From: Elusimicrobiota bacterium
Lineage (GTDB): Bacteria > Elusimicrobiota > Elusimicrobia > O2-12-FULL-59-9
Direction: 5' to 3'
DNA length: 9,036 nt
Assembly (NCBI GenBank): GCA_016206405.1
Contig: JACQRQ010000160.1
Span: 1-9,036, forward strand
Both the position numbers and the translations under genes were made by a program. The notes under the pieces were generated by a model. It made no database searches. It was not told the DNA's origin and saw nothing but the letters and a program-made list of their open reading frames with translations. This document shows positions 5,387 to 9,036 of the stretch, piece after piece. Within the stretch, counting starts at the first letter, position 1. Each line of letters begins with the position of its first letter.

Positions 5387-6373
5387 TCAGTTTTCAGATA
5401 TGTTCGCGTCGTTGCCCTGCAGGACGACGGAGATATAATTCAATAAAGAGATTGCCTTGAGACTGTTGGTCTCGGAACCGTAATCAACGGACTCCCCATG
5501 CAAAACTTGATGCCTGTTTAGCTCATTGAAATCGGATCCCCGCTCCCTGGTTGTCGCAGAGATTGGAAGCATCTGCATCAACGGATAAAAGAATGCCGCC
5601 CGAACTTCGTCATCAGGGCAAGTCCGCTGGATAATCGCTTCCACAATCTTATTTTCTGAACGAATTTTCCATAGTTGGATCCCGAACAGTTCTTTGAAAA
5701 TTCCATCCGCTTGGGCAAGAAAAACTGGAATCGATAGTTCATATTCCCCGCGGCCGTGAGCCGCGAACGCTGCGCCGAGAATCTTTGCCCTTTTTGGGAA
5801 GCGGACCCCTGTATTCTCCACGATGTTAGCCGATTTCTCCCGGTAGTATACGATCAGCGCTTTCTCTGCTTCCGCCGTATCACCGGCTATCAACGCTTTT
5901 TCAAGTTCCCACAGACCGAGCGTTGCCATCTCTAGGTCAGGAAACCAGCCATGCTTCCCAAATACCAACAGGGCTTTCCGTGTGCGTTCGGGAAGGGTCT
6001 TCGCTTTTTCTTGGAGTTGCCTAATGAAGGCGTCAATATGCCGCACGTACTCCGTGTCCACCATGGCAAGCGCACGCTGTACGGAAAGTTCGATCTGTCG
6101 TTGGGTTTCGAGCAGGGGATCGAACATTTTCTGCATCCGCTCTTGGGCTTCCAGGAAGGGACGGCCAGACTCCAGTATTCTTTTCTGCATCTGCAGGATT
6201 GGAGCAAGCTGTTTCTCAAAGTCCTGGGCGACTTCATGCATGCCGGCCCAGAAAGTTCTCGGCGCTGTTCGGGCCGCCTTATCCGATTTATTGCTGACGA
6301 TGTTCATCGTAGATTCTTGGACTGTCGTTTGATTTGCGGTCGGTATCTTGGTGTTTTCTTGTTCATTGGCCAT
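5387..6373 (-). CDS. HEPN-superfamily protein, candidate RNase of a defence unit
   Basis: The 328-residue product has two parts. Residues about 1-40 are polar and disordered; about 42-125 form a long helical, probably coiled-coil segment containing three 14-residue repeats. The C-terminal part contains a conserved-looking YELSIPVFLAQADGIFKELF segment (about 211-230) and ends with NRHQVLHGESVDYG, which carries the HEPN ribonuclease signature R-x4-H (Arg287, His292), then a hydrophobic closing helix (LKAISLLNYISVVL). HEPN proteins with this motif are metal-independent RNases in toxin and abortive-infection systems. The start at 6373 is chosen because AAGG (6382-6379) lies 5 bases before it; the ATG at 6385 overlaps the stop of the GIY-YIG-like frame as ATGA but has no ribosome-binding site. 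It is co-directional with that gene and probably co-transcribed. Base composition is more A+T-rich than the left half of the window. The HEPN call rests on motif and context, without a search. Confidence 0.68.
   Translation of the reverse strand: MANEQENTKIPTANQTTVQESTMNIVSNKSDKAARTAPRTFWAGMHEVAQDFEKQLAPILQMQKRILESGRPFLEAQERMQKMFDPLLETQRQIELSVQRALAMVDTEYVRHIDAFIRQLQEKAKTLPERTRKALLVFGKHGWFPDLEMATLGLWELEKALIAGDTAEAEKALIVYYREKSANIVENTGVRFPKRAKILGAAFAAHGRGEYELSIPVFLAQADGIFKELFGIQLWKIRSENKIVEAIIQRTCPDDEVRAAFFYPLMQMLPISATTRERGSDFNELNRHQVLHGESVDYGSETNSLKAISLLNYISVVLQGNDANISEN
6080..6205 (-). repeat. Three tandem 14-residue repeats inside the HEPN-type protein
   Basis: Three 42-base units encode APILQMQKRILESG, RPFLEAQERMQKMF and DPLLETQRQIELSV. 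They share the pattern x-P-[ILF]-L-x-x-Q-x-x-[IM], with a period of two heptads, as expected for a coiled coil broken by regular prolines. At DNA level the units have diverged, so the repeat is old and kept at protein level. Confidence 0.6.
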
Positions 6374-6381
6374 ATTGACCT

Positions 6382-6816
6382 TCATAAATTGATGCTGGCT
6401 AATCCAATATCCAAAAACTCTCGCTTGCGCAACGGCCAGTCACCCAGGCAGCGCACCCGAAGGCCGGGACGCGATATGCGCGCGGTTCGACTCTGGATGT
6501 TGCCCCAAGGCGCGATCCGCTTGATGAGCAGGCTCTCTATGTCCGCCAGCAACTCCATTGAGAGCCTGGCATTTGGCGGGAGACCGGCCTCCCCCGCGAA
6601 GACGGAGTGCTTGTAGATTTTGCGCTTCTTTTCCAGGTCGTTCCAGAAGTTGGCTTTGGCCTGGCGATTCCAACGTTGCCGAATCGTTGTCCCATCGACC
6701 TTGCCGATGTAGAGAATCTCTCGCAGGTCCGCGGTAGAGTAGGCGTACAAGCCTCGGGTAAGATTCTAGAGGCCGGAATCCCCATCGATCGCAGTCCAAT
6801 TGATATAAACAAGCAT
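6382..6816 (-). pseudogene. GIY-YIG nuclease-like gene interrupted by an in-frame amber codon
   Basis: From an ATG at 6816, with AAAGG at 6830-6826 nine bases before it, the frame reads MLVYINWTAIDGDSGL, then TAG (6768-6766), then NLTRGLYAYSTADL and on to a TGA at 6384-6382. Counting the amber as one residue, the product would be 144 residues. The GIY-like strand is GLY at 22-24, the YIG strand is Tyr36-Ile37-Gly38, the basic motif is IRQRW (Arg46, Arg48), and the family's metal-binding Glu fits Glu94 in DIESLLIKRIAPWGN, with Asn106 also conserved-looking. Without the amber this would be a small single-domain GIY-YIG endonuclease. Downstream re-initiation could only use TTG at 6750, which lacks a spaced ribosome-binding site and would delete the Gly of the GIY strand. 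The gene may thus be inactivated, read through, or affected by a single sequencing error (for example GAG to TAG). It lies directly upstream of the HEPN-type gene and divergent from the restriction genes. Confidence 0.62.
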
Positions 6817-6892
6817 CGCGTTGAACCTTTAGGCGTTTGATAATTCTACCAAATCAGCCTATGTGCCGTCGGAAGTAGTATAATCTCGTCTC
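6817..6892. promoter_or_regulatory. Divergent promoter region of the restriction system and the GIY-YIG/HEPN unit
   Basis: On the plus strand a perfect -10 box TATAAT (6879-6884) ends 8 bases before the endonuclease ATG at 6893, with no recognisable -35 and no Shine-Dalgarno sequence, so the transcript is probably leaderless or nearly so. On the minus strand TAGAAT (6848-6843, 5 of 6) would start transcription near 6836, leaving a leader of about 20 bases that contains AAAGG. The -35 boxes of both are poor, which may mean weak or activator-dependent promoters. No C-protein gene or obvious C-box is seen. Confidence 0.5.
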
Positions 6893-7858
6893 ATGGCCGT
6901 CAACGCGGACAAGCCGACTCGCTGGAAACAGGATATCGCGAGGTCCGTAGATTTCTACAACGACTGGTTCATAACCTTTGCCCCGAAGGCGTTCCGCGAT
7001 ACCCGGTCAAAGACCATCCAAGAAGTTGAAGGAGCGCTTAAACTCACCAATCACCTGAAGACATTGAACCCGGCCATCCTGCGCGAGAATCCGGACATAT
7101 TACCCATGCTCCGGATGTCCACGGCTCCGCCAATCGCTAGGGACCGTCTCATCGGACTCGCGGCCGTCTCACCTAACCTCGTAAAAAGCATGGAGGTGGG
7201 CGAGAAGCAGATTCCGCCTCGCATGGACGGCGGCCTCCTCAATAAAGAGCTGGGCCGAATTATCAACATGATCCTCCGGCTGGCGGACCAGGACATTTTC
7301 AACTGGCTGGAAAACATGCGCCTGCCATCAAAGGAGGAGGCGCATAGGGCGGCCACGATTGTCGCCGACCGCCTATGTGGCGCGGTTGCCGATCCCATTG
7401 TCCGCAATGCCCAGCAGCAACGCCAGGTCGCGCTCATCCGGGCATGGCTGGAAAAACGGAAGTACACCCGCATCGAGCCTGGCGAGGTTGCCAACTTTTT
7501 GGAGCTACCGGCGGGCTCATTCGTATTTAACTTGAATGTGCCCGTGAAGCTCGGACGTGGCATGACCAAAGTGAACATTCCCATTGATGCGATGGTCATG
7601 CCCAAGAAGGCACGGCTAGGCGGCATGCCGCTTCTCATCGAGGCGAAGTCGGCGGGAGATTTTACGAACACCAACAAGCGGAGGAAAGAAGAGGCGGTCA
7701 AAATTGCTCAATTGCGAAGCAACTACGGAAAGCAAGTGCGGTTCATTCTCTTTCTCTGCGGCTACTTCGACAGCGGCTATCTGGGTTATGAGGCGGCGGA
7801 AGGCATTGACTGGGTTTGGGAGCATCGGGTAGACGACTTGGCCTCGTTTGGCCTCTGA
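6893..7858 (+). CDS. XamI-family type II restriction endonuclease
   Basis: The 321-residue product matches my recollection of the XamI restriction endonuclease family: an N-terminal SVDFYNDWFITFAPKAFRD segment (18-36) and a C-terminal nuclease core. The PD-(D/E)xK-type active site fits Asp232 (NIPIDAMVMP) followed by Glu250-Ala-Lys252 in LLIEAKSAGDFTNTNKRRKE. Homologues such as XamI itself cut GTCGAC (SalI specificity); whether this enzyme does is inference. The protein is cytoplasmic, with no signal or membrane segment, and its length fits a complete enzyme. Its stop lies 2 bases before the methyltransferase start, so the pair forms one operon with the nuclease gene first. The -10 box at 6879-6884 would give a leaderless message. 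All active-site residues are present, so it is probably functional if the methyltransferase is. Confidence 0.82.
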   Translation: MAVNADKPTRWKQDIARSVDFYNDWFITFAPKAFRDTRSKTIQEVEGALKLTNHLKTLNPAILRENPDILPMLRMSTAPPIARDRLIGLAAVSPNLVKSMEVGEKQIPPRMDGGLLNKELGRIINMILRLADQDIFNWLENMRLPSKEEAHRAATIVADRLCGAVADPIVRNAQQQRQVALIRAWLEKRKYTRIEPGEVANFLELPAGSFVFNLNVPVKLGRGMTKVNIPIDAMVMPKKARLGGMPLLIEAKSAGDFTNTNKRRKEEAVKIAQLRSNYGKQVRFILFLCGYFDSGYLGYEAAEGIDWVWEHRVDDLASFGL

Positions 7859-7860
7859 AC

Positions 7861-9036
7861 ATGACTACACTGGAAGCCATCGAGTATCAGCGACTTGAAG
7901 CCCAGTGTTCCCTGGACGCGGCAAAGACGCGCGTCGAGCGGAACAAGCTCGGGCAGTTCGCGACCCCCCCGGCGCTGGCGCTCGATATCTTGGCCTTCGC
8001 GAATTCTCTCCTGCCGAAGAACGCCAAAGTTCGCTTCCTTGACCCAGCGTTCGGGACGGGCTCCTTCTATTCGGCGCTTCTGAGAGCATTCTTGGTAGGT
8101 CGCATTGAAAGCGCGACTGGCTACGAGATCGACCCGCACTATGGACGCAAGGCCCAAGAGCTTTGGGGTGGAACTAAGCTCAGGCTTGAGCTAAGCGATT
8201 TTACGCGGGCTAGGCCGCCTGCCACCGAATTAGCTAAGTGCAATCTGCTGATCTGCAACCCTCCCTATGTTCGCCATCACCATCTGAAAGCGGAGGAAAA
8301 GCTCCGCTTGCAGCGCGAAGGGGTTAAGAGCGCCGGCATGCAATTAAGCGGCTTGGCTGGTCTGTACTGCCATTTTATTTGTCTCAGCCACCGTTGGATG
8401 GGATATGGAGGAATCGCAGGATGGCTCATCCCCAGCGAGTTCATGGACGTGAAATACGGAGAGCGAGTCAAACGGTATCTGCTTGATCGCGTGACCCTCC
8501 TGCGTATTCATCGATTCGATCCCAGCAATGTCCAGTTCGGAGACGCCCTTGTGTCGTCCGTGGTGGTCTGGTTTAAAAATAACCCACCTCCTCAGGACCA
8601 TGCCGTTGAGTTCTCCTTTGGTGGCTCGCTGATTGTTCCTAAGATACTAAAGGAGGTCTCCTCTGATGCGCTTCGCCGGACAGCGAAGTGGACGCGGTTC
8701 CCATTTACGGCGGCGGACTCGCAATCAGACAATAGACACCTTAGAATCTCCGATCTATTCAGCGTTAAACGGGGCATAGCGACGGGCGCAAATAATTTCT
8801 TCATCGTGGACGAGGTGCAGGCGGTGCAGGACCACCTTCCGCGAAGATTCCTTCAACCGATCCTTCCGAGCCCAAGGCATCTGCGGGAGGATGAGGTGCT
8901 TGCTGATTCTGCGGGTGTGCCTCTGCTGGACAAGAGGCTGTTCCTAATATCATGCCCATTGCCGGAGAGTGAGGTACGGTCCAAGTACCCCAACCTCTGG
9001 GCCTATTTCCAAAAAGGCGTTGAGGCCAAGATTCAC
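7861..9036 (+). CDS. Type II DNA N6-adenine methyltransferase, C-terminus beyond window
   Basis: The frame is open for all 392 codons to the window end. Motif X is GQFATP (31-36), motif I, which binds S-adenosylmethionine, is DPAFGTGSF (61-69), and the catalytic motif IV is NPPY (133-136). This order, with the target-recognition region C-terminal, marks a gamma-class N6-adenine methyltransferase. The segment LRISDLFSVKRGIATGANNFF (residues about 294-314) is typical of the recognition part of TaqI/Eco57I-like enzymes. It should methylate adenine within the site cut by the adjacent endonuclease (GTCGAC if XamI-like) and so protect host DNA. The ATG at 7861 follows the endonuclease stop by 2 bases without a clear ribosome-binding site, suggesting translation by coupling. 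No frameshift is seen in the visible part. Confidence 0.88.
   Translation, partial: MTTLEAIEYQRLEAQCSLDAAKTRVERNKLGQFATPPALALDILAFANSLLPKNAKVRFLDPAFGTGSFYSALLRAFLVGRIESATGYEIDPHYGRKAQELWGGTKLRLELSDFTRARPPATELAKCNLLICNPPYVRHHHLKAEEKLRLQREGVKSAGMQLSGLAGLYCHFICLSHRWMGYGGIAGWLIPSEFMDVKYGERVKRYLLDRVTLLRIHRFDPSNVQFGDALVSSVVVWFKNNPPPQDHAVEFSFGGSLIVPKILKEVSSDALRRTAKWTRFPFTAADSQSDNRHLRISDLFSVKRGIATGANNFFIVDEVQAVQDHLPRRFLQPILPSPRHLREDEVLADSAGVPLLDKRLFLISCPLPESEVRSKYPNLWAYFQKGVEAKIH

Noticed and set aside
5951..6616. 221-residue plus-strand frame across the HEPN and GIY-YIG genes
   Set aside because: It is antisense to two genes with recognisable motifs and joins unrelated segments of both; composition is not protein-like.
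6382..6750. GIY-YIG gene starting at TTG 6750 as the complete gene
   Set aside because: This start removes the Gly of the GIY strand and has no spaced ribosome-binding site, while an ATG at 6816 with AAAGG fits the same frame except for the amber codon.
7051..7701. 216-residue minus-strand frame inside the endonuclease gene
   Set aside because: Shadow frame rich in Ser, Arg and Met; the plus strand encodes the XamI-type nuclease with its active site.

Overview
The window is bacterial chromosome: dense, GC-rich, mostly short intergenic gaps, with bacterial -35/-10 promoters, a lipoprotein and an exported serine protease. I cannot assign a phylum from the sequence. TAG is used as a normal stop by at least three genes here (the lipoprotein, the OmpR-type regulator and the kinase), so the code is standard.

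Layout. Positions 1-644 (minus) hold the N-terminal part of a PAS-domain signalling protein that runs off the left edge. Divergent from it is a 251-residue lipoprotein of unknown function (704-1459). A short hairpin-rich repeat (1471-1514) separates it from a convergent secreted trypsin-like protease (1507-2499, minus). From 2566 to 5158 lies a plus-strand two-component cluster: a small helical protein of unknown function, a receiver-only response regulator starting at TTG, a receiver-like protein that has lost its phosphoacceptor aspartate, an OmpR-type DNA-binding response regulator with its own strong promoter, and a soluble histidine kinase overlapping it, whose ATP-binding boxes are degenerate.

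After a gene-free, hairpin-rich stretch (5159-5386) the base composition becomes visibly more A+T-rich and the content changes to defence genes. On the minus strand a GIY-YIG nuclease-like gene (6816-6382), interrupted by an in-frame amber codon, is followed closely by a HEPN-type protein with an R-x4-H ribonuclease motif (6373-5387). Divergent from them is a type II restriction-modification system: a XamI-family endonuclease (6893-7858) and, 2 bases later, a gamma-class N6-adenine methyltransferase (7861 onward, cut by the window end).

How they fit together. The left part is ordinary cell-envelope and signalling content. The right part looks like a horizontally acquired defence island in which a recognisable restriction-modification pair shares a 76-bp divergent promoter region with an uncharacterised GIY-YIG plus HEPN gene pair. 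That pair is the best candidate for something undescribed. A second window-wide theme is that several genes have a -10-like hexamer 6-8 bases before the start codon and no Shine-Dalgarno sequence, which suggests leaderless transcripts.
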